This document shows, piece after piece, positions 1 to 7,941 of a stretch of DNA of 64,000 bases. Every line of letters begins with the position of its first letter. The stretch's first letter is position 1. Source of the DNA: Acetobacteraceae bacterium (GTDB taxonomy: Bacteria > Pseudomonadota > Alphaproteobacteria > Acetobacterales > Acetobacteraceae); assembly GCA_947373495.1 (NCBI GenBank), contig CANBXZ010000001.1:1-64000 (forward strand), read 5' to 3'. The notes beneath the pieces were generated by a model, which saw only the letters and a list, made by a program, of their open reading frames with translations, searched no databases and was not told the origin of the DNA. Made by a program: the position numbers and the translations under genes.

Positions 1-48
1 TTCCATCATTCAGGGGAATTTCGCACTTACAACGTGTTTGGTGAGCGA

Positions 49-100
49 TGAAAATATTGAAAAGGAGGCACATCACCTCTGCGTTTTTTCAATATTTTCA
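49..100. terminator. AT-rich perfect inverted repeat, possible bidirectional terminator
   Basis: Two perfect 15-base arms, TGAAAATATTGAAAA (49-63) and its reverse complement (86-100), enclose a 22-nt loop that contains a further GAGG/CCTC pairing. The arms are almost pure A/T in a very GC-rich genome, and either strand would place a U-rich segment at the end of the stem. A terminator for a gene left of the window is the simplest reading. An operator or the edge of a foreign element is also possible. A second hairpin with 7-bp arms (GGAGAGA/TCTCTCC) lies at 145-164. Nothing else in 1-283 resembles a gene. Confidence 0.4.
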
Positions 101-283
101 ATAACATCAACCTTGTTGGAAAAATCACCCTACCCTCAAGGTCTGGAGAGAACTCCCTCTCTCCGCGCGGCATTTCCCGGTCATTCCCGCCGCGCACCAT
201 CAAGGTGGTGGCGCCGACGCTGGCGGAACCTGCGCCTCAGCGCGGTGCCCCCGGAGGGGGAGATTATTTGTGGTGATCTCGAC

Positions 284-358
284 TGGAGCGGGCGAAGGGA
301 TTCGAACCCTCGACCCCAACCTTGGCAAGGTTGTGCTCTACCCCTGAGCTACGCCCGC
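284..358 (-). tRNA. tRNA-Gly (anticodon GCC)
   Basis: Read on the minus strand, 75 nt fold into a full cloverleaf. The acceptor stem is GCGGGCG/CGCCCGC, followed by a D arm, an anticodon loop TTGCCAA with anticodon GCC, a T arm with TTCGAAT, the discriminator T and an encoded CCA tail. The 3' end faces the AT-rich stretch at the left edge of the window. Integrating elements often use the 3' ends of tRNA genes, so the junction deserves attention. Confidence 0.97.
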
Positions 359-736
359 ATTCCGTCGAGGGGGCGGCTTTTACCATGCTTCCACGGCTTG
401 GCAAGCACCCTTGTACAACTTCTTCTCCTTTTCGTGTGGCAGGCTGGCAAGGGCTGGTTTGGTCGGATTGGGCACGCTGGCAGCGGCCGGTTGGCGGGGC
501 CAGGCTGCGGTTTGCCCGGGCCCGGCGAACCGCTCCAAGGTTTTGTCTGGGCGCGGCGAATGGCGCATTCCAGCCACGTCCAGCCACACCGCGGCTGCTC
601 CAGGCCAGGGTGATTGCCGACAGGAAGGCCCATGCCCGGCTTTTTCCGGCTTGGAGGCTGATTCTCGCCTTTCGGCGATTCCGTCCCGGGCGATCAGGCC
701 CTAGCCTTGGCGGCCTTGTCGAATGCCCCGGGGCCC
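359..736. other. Gene-free stretch with one intergenic repeat copy
   Basis: No convincing coding frame was found between tRNA-Gly and the deacylase gene. Frames that cross this stretch lack recognisable protein features and run over the tRNA. The only structure seen is one copy of a dispersed repeat at 660-700. Confidence 0.5.
660..700 (+). repeat. Copy 1 of a dispersed intergenic repeat of about 40 nt
   Basis: The copy begins GATTCTCGCC and ends GGGCGATCAGGC. Related copies occur at 7081-7126, 7144-7187 and 7209-7230 (minus strand) and at 48161-48199 and 48215-48253 (plus strand), all in gaps between genes. The ends (GATTC.CGCC and GGCGATCA.GC) are the best conserved parts. Confidence 0.6.
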
Positions 737-1252
737 ATGATCGCGACCGCCGAATCCCTGCTCGCCCAGCTTGCCGCCTTCGGCGTCGAAGCCCGCACCA
801 CCCGGCATCCCGCGGTGTTCACCGTGGCGGAAAGCCAGTCGCTGCGCGGCCAGCTGCCGGGCGGGCATGCAAAGAACCTGTTCCTCAAGCCCAAGGCCGG
901 CCCCTTCCTGCTGGCGGTGCTGGAGGAAGACCGCCAGGTTTCGGTCAATGCGCTTGGCCGCGCCGTCGGCCTCGGCCGGGTCAGCTTCGGCTCGGCCGAG
1001 GAATTGCGCGCCCAGCTGGGGGTGGAACCCGGCTCGGTCACGCCCTTCGGCCTGGTGAACGCCGCGCCGGGCGCGGTGCGGGTGGTGTTCGACCGGCAGC
1101 TGATGGAGACGTTCGAGTGGGTGAACTTCCACCCGCTGACCAATACCGCCACCACCACCCTCCGCCCGGCGGACCTGCTGCGCTTCCTGGCCAGCCTGGG
1201 CCACCAGCCGGAGCTGCTGGACCTGGCCAGTCTGGCCCCGCCGGCCAGCTGA
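737..1252 (+). CDS. YbaK/ProX-family aminoacyl-tRNA deacylase
   Basis: This is a free-standing editing hydrolase of the YbaK/ProX (Cys-tRNA-Pro / Ala-tRNA-Pro deacylase) family, which clears mischarged tRNA in the cytoplasm. The family hallmarks are visible: an early TTRHPAVFTVAES stretch, LPGGHAKNLFLKPKAG soon after, and a C-terminal FNPLT-like segment (FHPLTNTAT). At 171 residues it has the usual single-domain length. An in-frame TTG at 707 would add ten residues. The ATG at 737 was chosen because the homology starts just after it, although no clear ribosome site precedes either. The exact tRNA substrate (ProXp-ala or YbaK type) cannot be decided by eye. Confidence 0.85.
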   Translation: MIATAESLLAQLAAFGVEARTTRHPAVFTVAESQSLRGQLPGGHAKNLFLKPKAGPFLLAVLEEDRQVSVNALGRAVGLGRVSFGSAEELRAQLGVEPGSVTPFGLVNAAPGAVRVVFDRQLMETFEWVNFHPLTNTATTTLRPADLLRFLASLGHQPELLDLASLAPPAS

Positions 1253-1296
1253 ACCGCGACCCGGAGCAGCCAACAACACAGCCAACAGCCCTGTGA

Positions 1297-1336
1297 GATG
1301 CGCCCCCGGCTTGCGTCCGGGCGCCAGAGGCGCATC
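1297..1336. other. Structured intergenic element (nested hairpin)
   Basis: Arms GATGCGCC (1297-1304) and GGCGCATC (1329-1336) pair perfectly and enclose a second stem CCCGG/CCGGG (1305-1309 with 1317-1321). A 7-nt bulge sits on one side. No T tract follows. It sits between the deacylase stop and the thioredoxin-like gene and may end the first transcript or act in the leader of the second. Confidence 0.4.
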
Positions 1337-1392
1337 TATCATCCAACAACGCCCCAAACCGGGGCCCGATTGCCAGCGACAGGACCGCCACC

Positions 1393-2340
1393 ATGGAAGT
1401 GCTCTTCGACCCCGCCCGCCAGCCGGCCCCCGCTGATGGCCTTGGTGGCCCAGACCCGGTTTCCGACGGCAACCAGCAGACCTTCATGCAGGACGTGGTC
1501 CAGGGCAGCCGGGAAGTGCCGGTGCTGGTGGATTTCTGGGCCACCTGGTGCGGCCCCTGCAAAAGCCTGACGCCGACGCTGGAGAAGGTGGTGCGCTCCG
1601 CCGGCGGCCGGGTGCGGCTGGTGAAGATCGACATCGACAAGAACCAGCAGCTGGTCGCCCAGCTGACCCAGATGGGCCTGCCGCTGCAATCCGTGCCCAC
1701 CGTGGTGGCGTTCTGGCAGGGCCAGATCGCCGACCTGTTCCAGGGCGCCCTGCCGGAAGCCGAGGTGAAGAAGTTCATCGAGGGCCTGCTGAAGGTGGCC
1801 GGCGGCCAGATGCCGACCGCCGACCTGCTGGCGGAAGCCAAGCAGGCTGTCGAGGAAGGCGACCACCAGGGCGCGCTGGAGATCTTCGGCGCCCTGGCGC
1901 AGCAGGAACCCGAGAACGCGGACGCCTTCGCCGGCATCGCCCGCTGCCTGATGGCGCTGGGCGAGGAGGAGCAGGCGCTCAACATCGTCAACAACGTGCC
2001 GGCCAAGATCGCCGAGCATGCCGAGATCGTCAGTGTGCGCAGCGCGCTGGAGCTGGCCGCCGAGGGCCGCAAGGCGCGGGAGAAGTTCGGCGAGTTCGAA
2101 GCCCGGCTGGCCGCCGACGCGAACGACCACGCCGCCCGCATCGACCTGGCGGTGGCGCTGAACGCCGCGGATGAGCGCGAGAAGGCGATGGACCAGCTGA
2201 TCGAGGCCATCAAGCGCGACCGCGCCTGGAACGAGGAAGCCGCGCGCAAGCAGCTGGTGAAGTTCTTCGAGGCCTGGGGCTTCAGCGACCCGGCCAGCGT
2301 GGCCGGGCGGCGCAAGCTCTCCGCCGTGCTGTTCCGCTAG
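1393..2340 (+). CDS. ybbN: Thioredoxin-TPR co-chaperone, YbbN/CnoX family
   Basis: This is a 315-residue cytoplasmic protein. Residues about 30-135 form a thioredoxin domain with an intact redox motif, WCGPC (Cys53 and Cys56), preceded by VLVDFWAT. The rest is helical and reads as tetratricopeptide repeats (for example EGDHQGALEIFGALAQQEPENA). This order is that of YbbN/CnoX, which holds unfolding or oxidised clients for GroEL/DnaK. E. coli YbbN has SxxC at the redox site, whereas alphaproteobacterial members such as this one keep CxxC. It is followed after 9 nt by the LON-domain gene, an order common in alphaproteobacteria, so the two are probably cotranscribed. Confidence 0.9.
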   Translation: MEVLFDPARQPAPADGLGGPDPVSDGNQQTFMQDVVQGSREVPVLVDFWATWCGPCKSLTPTLEKVVRSAGGRVRLVKIDIDKNQQLVAQLTQMGLPLQSVPTVVAFWQGQIADLFQGALPEAEVKKFIEGLLKVAGGQMPTADLLAEAKQAVEEGDHQGALEIFGALAQQEPENADAFAGIARCLMALGEEEQALNIVNNVPAKIAEHAEIVSVRSALELAAEGRKAREKFGEFEARLAADANDHAARIDLAVALNAADEREKAMDQLIEAIKRDRAWNEEAARKQLVKFFEAWGFSDPASVAGRRKLSAVLFR

Positions 2341-2349
2341 GCCGCGGCG

Positions 2350-3024
2350 GTGGCGGCCTTCCATCCGGGCTTGCAGGACCTGCCGGCGGAGGTCGGGATC
2401 TTCCCGCTGCCGGGCGCCCTGCTGCTGCCGCAGGGCCGGCTGCCGCTGAACGTGTTCGAACGCCGCTACCTGAACCTGGTGGAGGACGCGCTGGGCCAGG
2501 GCCGGATGTTCGGCATGGTCCAGCCGGACACCAGCCAGCCGGCGGGGGAAGCCGGGCCAGGGCTGTTCCGCACCGGCTGCCTGGGGCGGCTTTCCTCCTT
2601 CTCGGAAACCGCGGATGGCCGCTTCCTCATCACCCTCACCGGGGTGATCCGCTTCCGCGTGGCGCAGGAGTTGCCGCTGGCCCGGCTGCACCGGCGGGTG
2701 CGCGCCGACTACACCGGCTTCGAGGCCGACCTGGACCTGGCCAGCCGGCCACAACTGGCCGACCGTGCCGCCCTGCTGGCGGCGATGCGCGCCTTCTTCC
2801 GCCAGCGCGGCATCGAGGCGAACTGGACCGGGATCGAGCAAACCCCGGACGACGCCCTGCTGACCACCTTGTGCATGGTCTGCCCGTTCGAACCGCGGGA
2901 GAAACAGGCGCTGCTGGAAGTGGCCACGGCGGATGAGCGGGCCCGGCTGCTGCTGGGCCTGCTGCTGATGGGCGGCCAGGCCGGCGCGCACAACGACCCC
3001 CCGCCCGGCACCCGGCCGAGCTGA
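2350..3024 (+). CDS. LON peptidase substrate-binding domain protein
   Basis: This is a stand-alone LON N-terminal (substrate-binding) domain of 224 residues without the AAA ATPase or Ser-Lys protease domains. Family marks include VGIFPLPGALLLPQGRLPLNVFERRY near the N-terminus and the GRLSSFSETADGRFLITLTGVIRF segment. The GTG at 2350 lies 9 nt after the ybbN stop and is the start that keeps this N-terminus. Its role is unproven. Proteins of this family are assumed to bind unfolded chains or to modulate proteolysis, which fits its place beside the YbbN co-chaperone. Confidence 0.85.
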   Translation: MAAFHPGLQDLPAEVGIFPLPGALLLPQGRLPLNVFERRYLNLVEDALGQGRMFGMVQPDTSQPAGEAGPGLFRTGCLGRLSSFSETADGRFLITLTGVIRFRVAQELPLARLHRRVRADYTGFEADLDLASRPQLADRAALLAAMRAFFRQRGIEANWTGIEQTPDDALLTTLCMVCPFEPREKQALLEVATADERARLLLGLLLMGGQAGAHNDPPPGTRPS

Positions 3025-3118
3025 CCGGCGGCAGCGGTTCCTGGCCAGGCTGCCCGGCCTTGGCTAAGGGAGCGCTGGCGGCACCACCCCTTGCATCACC
3101 ATCCCGAGGAGCCCGAGC

Positions 3119-3319
3119 ATGAGCGATACCCAAGGCCCGGCCGGCGGGGCGGTTGACCCGCAGCTGCTGGAAATCCTGGTGTGCCCCGTCACCAAGGGCC
3201 CGCTGCGGTATGACCGCGTGCGCGGCGAGTTGGTCAGCGACCGCGCCCGGCTGGCCTTCCCGATCCGGGATGGCATTCCCATCATGCTGCCCGACGAAGC
3301 CCGCCCCCTGGAAGATTGA
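3119..3319 (+). CDS. Trm112-family protein (UPF0434/YcaR type)
   Basis: This is a 66-residue protein with the family line [17 protein letters not shown], followed by [17 protein letters not shown]. The short N-terminal extension ([10 protein letters not shown]) is not conserved. GAGGAG lies a few bases before the ATG. Bacterial members are small partners or accessory factors of unknown exact function. Eukaryotic Trm112 activates methyltransferases. Only one Cys remains, so it would not bind zinc through the classic four-Cys site. The DUF971 gene follows after 6 nt. Confidence 0.85.
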   Translation: MSDTQGPAGGAVDPQLLEILVCPVTKGPLRYDRVRGELVSDRARLAFPIRDGIPIMLPDEARPLED

Positions 3320-3325
3320 GCCCGC

Positions 3326-3688
3326 ATGGCCGACTGCACCGAAATTCGCCTGAAGCGGGCCGAGCGCCGGCTGGACGTGGCCTATGATGACGGGCTGAGC
3401 TTCAGCCTGCCGGCCGAATACCTGCGGGTAGAAAGCCCCAGCGCGGAGGTTCAGGGCCACGGCCCGGGGCAGAAAACCACGGTGGGCGGCCGCCGGCAGG
3501 TGGGCATCATGCGGGTGGAACCGGTGGGCCAATACGCCGTGCGGCTGATCTTCGACGACCTGCACGACAGCGGCATCTTCTCCTTCGCCTATCTGCGCAC
3601 GCTGGGGCTGGAACACGCCACCCGCTGGGCCGCCTATGAAGCCGACCTGGCCGCCAAGGGCCTGAGCCGCGACCCGCCACCACGCTGA
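3326..3688 (+). CDS. DUF971 domain protein
   Basis: This is a 120-residue protein made of a single DUF971 (gamma-butyrobetaine hydroxylase-like N-terminal) domain. Typical segments are SLPAEYLRVESPSAEVQGHG, the central GIMRVEPVGQYAVRLIFDDLHDSGIF and YLRTLG. In plants and animals this fold precedes an oxygenase domain or takes part in iron-sulfur protein work. The bacterial stand-alone form has no settled function. It sits 6 nt after the Trm112-like gene in the same direction and ends the core operon that starts with ybbN. Confidence 0.85.
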   Translation: MADCTEIRLKRAERRLDVAYDDGLSFSLPAEYLRVESPSAEVQGHGPGQKTTVGGRRQVGIMRVEPVGQYAVRLIFDDLHDSGIFSFAYLRTLGLEHATRWAAYEADLAAKGLSRDPPPR

Positions 3689-3749
3689 GCCGCCAAGCTA
3701 AGCCGGGGCGCCGGAGCAAATTCGGCGACCCGACGCGAGCGGAACCGCC

Positions 3750-4619
3750 CTACCGCCGCGCCCGGAACAGCAGCAGCAGCCCGGCCAGGGTCAGCAGCCC
3801 GCCCAGCACATCGGTGCCGCCCAGGGCCTCCCCCAGCAGCGCCCAGCCGAACAGCGCGGCCAGCGGCGGCGCCAGCAATTGCAGCGCGGCGGCGCTGGCG
3901 GCGGGAAAGCGCCGCAGCAGCATGAAGAACAGCGCGTAGCCCACCCCGCCCACCACCAGCACGGAATAGGCCAGGGTCCATAGCAGCGTGGCGCTGGGCG
4001 GCGGCGGCAGGCCGGGATGCACCAGGCTGGCCAGCACCAGCATGGTGCAGGCCGCGATGCCGGCCTGCCCGGCATTGGCCACCCAGGGGTCCACCCGGCC
4101 GCGCGCCGGGGCGAAGACCAGAATGCCCACCGCCTGCGCCATGGCCCCGCCCAGCACATAGCCCAGGCCCCACAATTCCTCCGCCCGCACCGCCAAGGCA
4201 CCGCGCCCCACCCCCAGCACCGCCACGCCCAGCCAGCCCAGCCCCAGGCCCAGCCAGGCCAGCGCCGGCAGGCGTTGGCGCAGGAACACCACCTCCCCGC
4301 CCGCCACGAACAGCGGCGCGGTAGCGGACAGCAGCGCCACCAGCCCGGTGGGCAGCACCCGCGCCCCCAGCCAGGCCCCGCCCAGGTAGAAGGCGGAACC
4401 GAACATGCCCATGGCCACCAGGCGCCAGCGATCCTCCCGGCTGGGCAGGGCGGCGCGGCGCCACCACACCACCGCCAGCAGCAGCGGCGTCACCAGCGAA
4501 AACCGGCTGGCCAGGCCCCAGAGCGGCGGCCATTCCGGCACCAGCCCCCGTATGGAGGTGAAGGCCGAGGCCCAGATCACCACGAACACCACCGCCAGGG
4601 CGAGGTCACGCATCGGCAC
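3750..4619 (-). CDS. EamA/DMT-family inner-membrane transporter
   Basis: This is a 289-residue, strongly hydrophobic protein with about ten membrane segments arranged as two EamA repeats. It begins with a first helix containing VVFVVIWASAF, a usual signature of drug/metabolite transporters. The second repeat shows the conserved LAPPLAALFGWALLGEALG stretch. Such proteins export or import amino acids, metabolites or drugs, and the substrate cannot be told here. It converges on the DUF971 gene and is transcribed away from folD without an obvious shared operon. Confidence 0.85.
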   Translation of the reverse strand: MPMRDLALAVVFVVIWASAFTSIRGLVPEWPPLWGLASRFSLVTPLLLAVVWWRRAALPSREDRWRLVAMGMFGSAFYLGGAWLGARVLPTGLVALLSATAPLFVAGGEVVFLRQRLPALAWLGLGLGWLGVAVLGVGRGALAVRAEELWGLGYVLGGAMAQAVGILVFAPARGRVDPWVANAGQAGIAACTMLVLASLVHPGLPPPPSATLLWTLAYSVLVVGGVGYALFFMLLRRFPAASAAALQLLAPPLAALFGWALLGEALGGTDVLGGLLTLAGLLLLFRARR

Positions 4620-4795
4620 CCTCCCGGGGGTAAAGGTGGCTCAGAGCGGGGTCGGCGGCCAGCCGGTTGCTGAACCAGGGGCGGTGGCACCGGACGGCGA
4701 AACCAGCGCGCCGGATCAGGCCAGGGCAGTTCCGCCCAGCCGGGCTAAGCGAAGCGCCGCCGCCGGCCGCCCGGCGCCCAACGGCGCGCCCTGAT

Positions 4796-5638
4796 TCAGC
4801 CGCGCCGGGCCAGCGCGGCCTTCAGCGTATTCTCCAGCAGGCAGGCGATGGTCATGGGGCCAACACCACCCGGTACCGGGGTGATGGCGCCGGCATGACC
4901 CACCGCCTCGGCAAAGGCCACGTCGCCCACCAGCTTGCCATCGGCGCCGCGGTTGATGCCCACGTCGATGACGGTGGCGCCCGGCGCCACCCAGTCACCG
5001 CGCACCAGTTGGGCGCGGCCCACGGCGGCCACCACCACCTCGGCGCGGCGGCATTCGGCGGCCAGGTCCCGGGTGCGGGAATGCGCCATGGTCACGGTGG
5101 CATCGGCCGCCAGCAGCAGTTGCGCCACCGGGCGGCCCACCAGCACCGAACGGCCGATGACCACGGCGCGGGCACCCTTCAGCGGGGTGCCAGCGGCGGC
5201 CAGCAGGTGCATCACGCCCTGCGGCGTGCAGGGCACCAGCGCCGGCGCACCACTGGCCAGCTGGCCGGCGTTGATCGGGTGCAGCCCGTCCACATCCTTG
5301 GCCGGGGAGATGGCGTTGATGACCGCGTCCTGCCGGATATGCGGCGGCAGCGGGAACTGCACCAGGATGCCGTCCACCGCCGGGTCTTCGTTCAGCCGGT
5401 GCACCACGGCCAGCAGCTCGGCCTCGGTCGTGGCCTCGGGCAGCACCAGGGTGGCACTGTCGAAACCGCAGGCGGCGGCGGCACGGTCCTTGTTGCGCAC
5501 ATAGACCACGCTGGCCGGGTCTTCCCCCACCCGCACCACGCGCAGGCCGGGCTTGAAGGACAGGGTGGCCACCTGGGTGGCCAGGCGCGCCCGCAGCGCT
5601 TCCGCCACCAGCTTGCCGTCGATGATGCGCGCGCTCAT
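4796..5638 (-). CDS. folD: FolD: methylenetetrahydrofolate dehydrogenase/cyclohydrolase
   Basis: This 280-residue cytoplasmic enzyme interconverts methylene-, methenyl- and 10-formyl-tetrahydrofolate. Catalytic-domain marks are [16 protein letters not shown] (the Tyr and Lys pair), [14 protein letters not shown] and the [13 protein letters not shown] stretch. The NADP-binding half contains [18 protein letters not shown] and ends with [19 protein letters not shown]. The ATG at 5638 overlaps the stop of the upstream DUF167 gene by 4 nt, which supports this start over a longer in-frame extension. It is the last gene of the YggT-DUF167-FolD operon. Confidence 0.97.
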   Translation of the reverse strand: MSARIIDGKLVAEALRARLATQVATLSFKPGLRVVRVGEDPASVVYVRNKDRAAAACGFDSATLVLPEATTEAELLAVVHRLNEDPAVDGILVQFPLPPHIRQDAVINAISPAKDVDGLHPINAGQLASGAPALVPCTPQGVMHLLAAAGTPLKGARAVVIGRSVLVGRPVAQLLLAADATVTMAHSRTRDLAAECRRAEVVVAAVGRAQLVRGDWVAPGATVIDVGINRGADGKLVGDVAFAEAVGHAGAITPVPGGVGPMTIACLLENTLKAALARRG

Positions 5639-5940
5639 GCCAGCGCCTCCAGTCTTGCGATGATGTTTGATGCCTCGCCGGCCACCGCCAGCGTCTTCTC
5701 CCGGCTGGTGGCGCCGTGTTCCACCGAAACCGCGCCCCCGGGCAGCCCCAGCGCCTTGGCCACCGCCAGGCAAACCGCCTTGTTGGCGCGGCCGTCCTCC
5801 GGCGCCTCGGTCACCGCCAGCTTCAGGCGGGGGCCATCGGCGGCCTGTACCAGCCCTTGCAGGCCGGGGCGGCGGGACTTGGGCTGCACCTTGACCCGCA
5901 GCTGCACCCCGGCCGCCGTGGCGCGCCAGCAGTGGTTCAA
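5635..5940 (-). CDS. DUF167 (YggU-like) protein
   Basis: This is a 101-residue protein of the DUF167/UPF0235 family. The core reads [15 protein letters not shown], then [30 protein letters not shown] and a C-terminal SREKTLAV segment, all family hallmarks. Function is unknown. Its gene overlaps yggT upstream and folD downstream by 4 nt each (ATGA), so the three are translated from one message. Confidence 0.9.
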   Translation of the reverse strand: MNHCWRATAAGVQLRVKVQPKSRRPGLQGLVQAADGPRLKLAVTEAPEDGRANKAVCLAVAKALGLPGGAVSVEHGATSREKTLAVAGEASNIIARLEALA

Positions 5941-6242
5941 ATGCCGACGCCGGACCGGATCAGGCTGACCTGGATCTCGCCGAGCAGGATCCGCAGCGCC
6001 TGCAGCAGCAAAATCACCACGATCGGCGAAATATCGATGCCGCCCAGGTTGGGCAGCATGTTGCGCACCGGCCGCAGCACCGGCTGGGTCAGGCGTTCAA
6101 AGAAATCCGTCACGGTCCAGACCATCCGGTTGCGGTGGTCCAGCACCCCGAAGCTGAGCAGGGTGCCCAGCACCGCGGCAATGATCAGCGCCCAGACAAA
6201 AAGGCTGATGGCGGAATCAAGCAGCCAGAACAACGCATGCAT
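5937..6242 (-). CDS. YggT-family membrane protein
   Basis: This is a 101-residue inner-membrane protein with two hydrophobic regions (about residues 5-30 and 70-95). Between them lies the conserved loop [26 protein letters not shown], the mark of the YggT family. In other bacteria YggT is linked to osmotic or potassium stress and to cell-shape defects, but its molecular role is open. It is the first gene of the operon with DUF167 and folD. Confidence 0.9.
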   Translation of the reverse strand: MHALFWLLDSAISLFVWALIIAAVLGTLLSFGVLDHRNRMVWTVTDFFERLTQPVLRPVRNMLPNLGGIDISPIVVILLLQALRILLGEIQVSLIRSGVGI

Positions 6243-6366
6243 GCGGAAAGATCCCCTTCGCGGGCCGGCAACCTATCGGCCGCACCCGCCCGCCGCAAGG
6301 ATACGACGAGGCCGCTTGACAACCGGTTGAAGGGGCGCCAAAAGGCCCCCCTCTCGCGGCACGGAT

Positions 6367-6442
<76 letters not shown>

Positions 6443-6513
6443 TCCGCCGCCTGAGGTAGTACCCAAGACAGTTAGCGCCTAGCCTTCCCCGGTCCACCGA
6501 GGAGGCTATCCGC

Positions 6514-7080
6514 TTGCCCAATCCCCTGACGCCACACGCCCCGGTTCACCTGTTGCGGCTGGCCGCGCGGCACTGGTGGCTGTTCGCGCTGCGCGGCGTG
6601 GCGGCGTTGCTGTTCGCCGCCCTGGCCGTGCTGATGCCGCAGGCCGGGCTGGCGCTGATGCTGGGCTTCCTGGCCGCCTGGCTGGCGCTGGAAGGCGGCG
6701 CCACGCTGTGGAAGGCGGCGGCCGGCCAGGTGCATGGCGCCTGGTTCTGGCTGGATGGCCTGGTTTCCCTGGCAGCCGCGGCGTTCCTGCTGTTTGCGCC
6801 GGCGCAGTCCGCGCTGGGGCTGGTGGTGGTCACCGGCGCCTGGTCCATCGCCATTGGCGGCATCCGGCTGGTGCTGGCGTTCCGCCTGTCCTCCGTGCTG
6901 CTGGGGCTGCTGGGGGCAGTGACGGTGTTCTTCGGCTGCTGGCTGGTGCTGAACCCGGAACCCGGGCTGCTGGCCCTGGTATGGCTGGTGGGCCTGCAGG
7001 CGCTGGTGATGGGCGTGGTGCTGCTGGGCCTGGCCTGGCGGCTGCGCAGGCTGCGGCACGACCCGCGCCACCACGGCTAG
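6514..7080 (+). CDS. HdeD-like (DUF308) membrane protein
   Basis: This is a 188-residue inner-membrane protein with about six hydrophobic segments in the DUF308 pattern. It opens with WWLFALRGVAALLFAALAVLMP and repeats a short-loop, Gly-rich helix design. HdeD of E. coli is tied to acid resistance at high cell density, but most homologues are uncharacterised. The TTG start at 6514 is supported by GAGGAGG at 6499-6505, a good spacing. The gene stands alone after tRNA-Ala and ends directly at the block of intergenic repeats. Confidence 0.85.
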   Translation: MPNPLTPHAPVHLLRLAARHWWLFALRGVAALLFAALAVLMPQAGLALMLGFLAAWLALEGGATLWKAAAGQVHGAWFWLDGLVSLAAAAFLLFAPAQSALGLVVVTGAWSIAIGGIRLVLAFRLSSVLLGLLGAVTVFFGCWLVLNPEPGLLALVWLVGLQALVMGVVLLGLAWRLRRLRHDPRHHG

Positions 7081-7126
7081 AGCGTGATCGCCTGAGGCGG
7101 GATCACCGAAAGGCGCGAATCACGCG
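7081..7126 (-). repeat. Copy 2 of the dispersed intergenic repeat
   Basis: On the minus strand it reads GATTCGCGCC near its start and GGCGATCACGC at its end. It begins at the first base after the HdeD-like stop codon. Confidence 0.6.
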
Positions 7127-7143
7127 ACAAATCCATGACCTGG

Positions 7144-7187
7144 AGCGTGATCGCCTGCGGTGCGCTCACCGCAAGGCGTGAATCCCG
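7144..7187 (-). repeat. Copy 3 of the dispersed intergenic repeat
   Basis: This is in the same orientation as copy 2 and 17 nt from it, reading GATTCACGCC and ending GGCGATCACGC. Both copies share the flank GGAGCGTGATCGCC or a close variant, so they look like a local tandem duplication. Confidence 0.6.
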
Positions 7188-7208
7188 CGGCCAAACGACA
7201 CGCCGAGG

Positions 7209-7230
7209 TCCGATCGCCTGAGCCGGCGTC
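7209..7230 (-). repeat. Partial copy 4 of the dispersed repeat
   Basis: Only the 3' half is recognisable, as GGCTCAGGCGATCGG on the minus strand. It lies just downstream of the end of the DUF1028 operon. Confidence 0.35.
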
Positions 7231-7240
7231 GTACCCCAGC

Positions 7241-7258
7241 GCCCGGCCGTGGCCGGGC
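7241..7258 (-). terminator. GC-rich hairpin after the DUF1028 operon
   Basis: GCCCGGCC (7241-7248) and GGCCGGGC (7251-7258) are perfect complements. They lie 5 nt beyond the DUF1028 stop codon in the direction of transcription. No U tract follows, so termination would be weak or Rho-assisted. Confidence 0.4.
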
Positions 7259-7263
7259 CCGCC

Positions 7264-7941
7264 TCAGGGGTCGCCGGCCACGCCGAAGGCCGGCGCCGCC
7301 GAGGGGTCCAGCGCCCGGCTGACATAGGCTTCCTGCTGCGGCTGCCACAGCGCCCACAGCGCGGCGAGTTCCGCGACCGGGTCGCCCTCGGTCCAGTCCA
7401 CCCGCAAATCCGCCACCGGCCAGGGCTGGTCCCGCACCACCAGCATGCCGGCGGAATGCACCGGCCCGGCCTCGCCCCCCGCCGCCAGCCCGGCCTGCAT
7501 GGCGGCCAGCAGCCGGGCGGCCAGCGGTTGCTCGGCCGCCGCCTCGAACGCCGCCACCATGGCCTGCGGCACGCCGTCATGGGCCAGCAGGTTGCCGGCG
7601 GCGGCACAATCCTGCCCCAGCGCGCCGCCATGCACGCCCAGCGTGCCGCTGCCATGGAACACCGCCGCCGGGCCGCTCGGCCCCAGCACCACCAGCTGGC
7701 GGTACTGGATGTGCGGGGTGGCCTCGGTCAGCCGCGCCAGCACCGCCGGCGCCGCCAGCCCTTCCGCCAGCAGCGCCAGGCCCCGCTGGCCCAGGCGCGG
7801 GTCGGTGATGTTCTGCGCCCCCACCACCCCGGCGCCGGCCCGGGCATGGGCGCAACGCGCCGCCACCGCCGGCGAGGAGGACGAGACCGCGATGCCGAAT
7901 TCCCCCGTGCGCGGGCAGCGGCCGCTGATCGAGAAGGTCAT
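7264..7941 (-). CDS. DUF1028 family protein (Ntn-hydrolase-like)
   Basis: This is a 225-residue protein of the DUF1028 family, which has the N-terminal-nucleophile hydrolase fold. The family start MTFSISGRCPRTGEFGIAVS is followed by the Ala-rich VAARCAHARAGAGVVGAQN and DPRLGQRGLALL segments. The ATG at 7941 overlaps the RidA stop by 4 nt (ATGA) and matches the conserved N-terminus, so the longer frame upstream was not used. Physiological substrates are unknown. DUF1028 genes often travel with RidA and amino-acid or amide catabolism genes, as here. It is the last gene of the TauD-RidA-DUF1028 operon. Confidence 0.85.
   Translation of the reverse strand: MTFSISGRCPRTGEFGIAVSSSSPAVAARCAHARAGAGVVGAQNITDPRLGQRGLALLAEGLAAPAVLARLTEATPHIQYRQLVVLGPSGPAAVFHGSGTLGVHGGALGQDCAAAGNLLAHDGVPQAMVAAFEAAAEQPLAARLLAAMQAGLAAGGEAGPVHSAGMLVVRDQPWPVADLRVDWTEGDPVAELAALWALWQPQQEAYVSRALDPSAAPAFGVAGDP

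Noticed and set aside
38-613. Plus-strand frame covering the left edge
   Set aside because: It runs straight across the tRNA-Gly gene and has no protein-like composition.
3079-3094. Sigma-54-like sequence CGGCACCACCCCTTGC before the Trm112 gene
   Set aside because: Eleven bases separate GG and GC, and the -24/-12 spacing must be ten. The gene is a housekeeping type.
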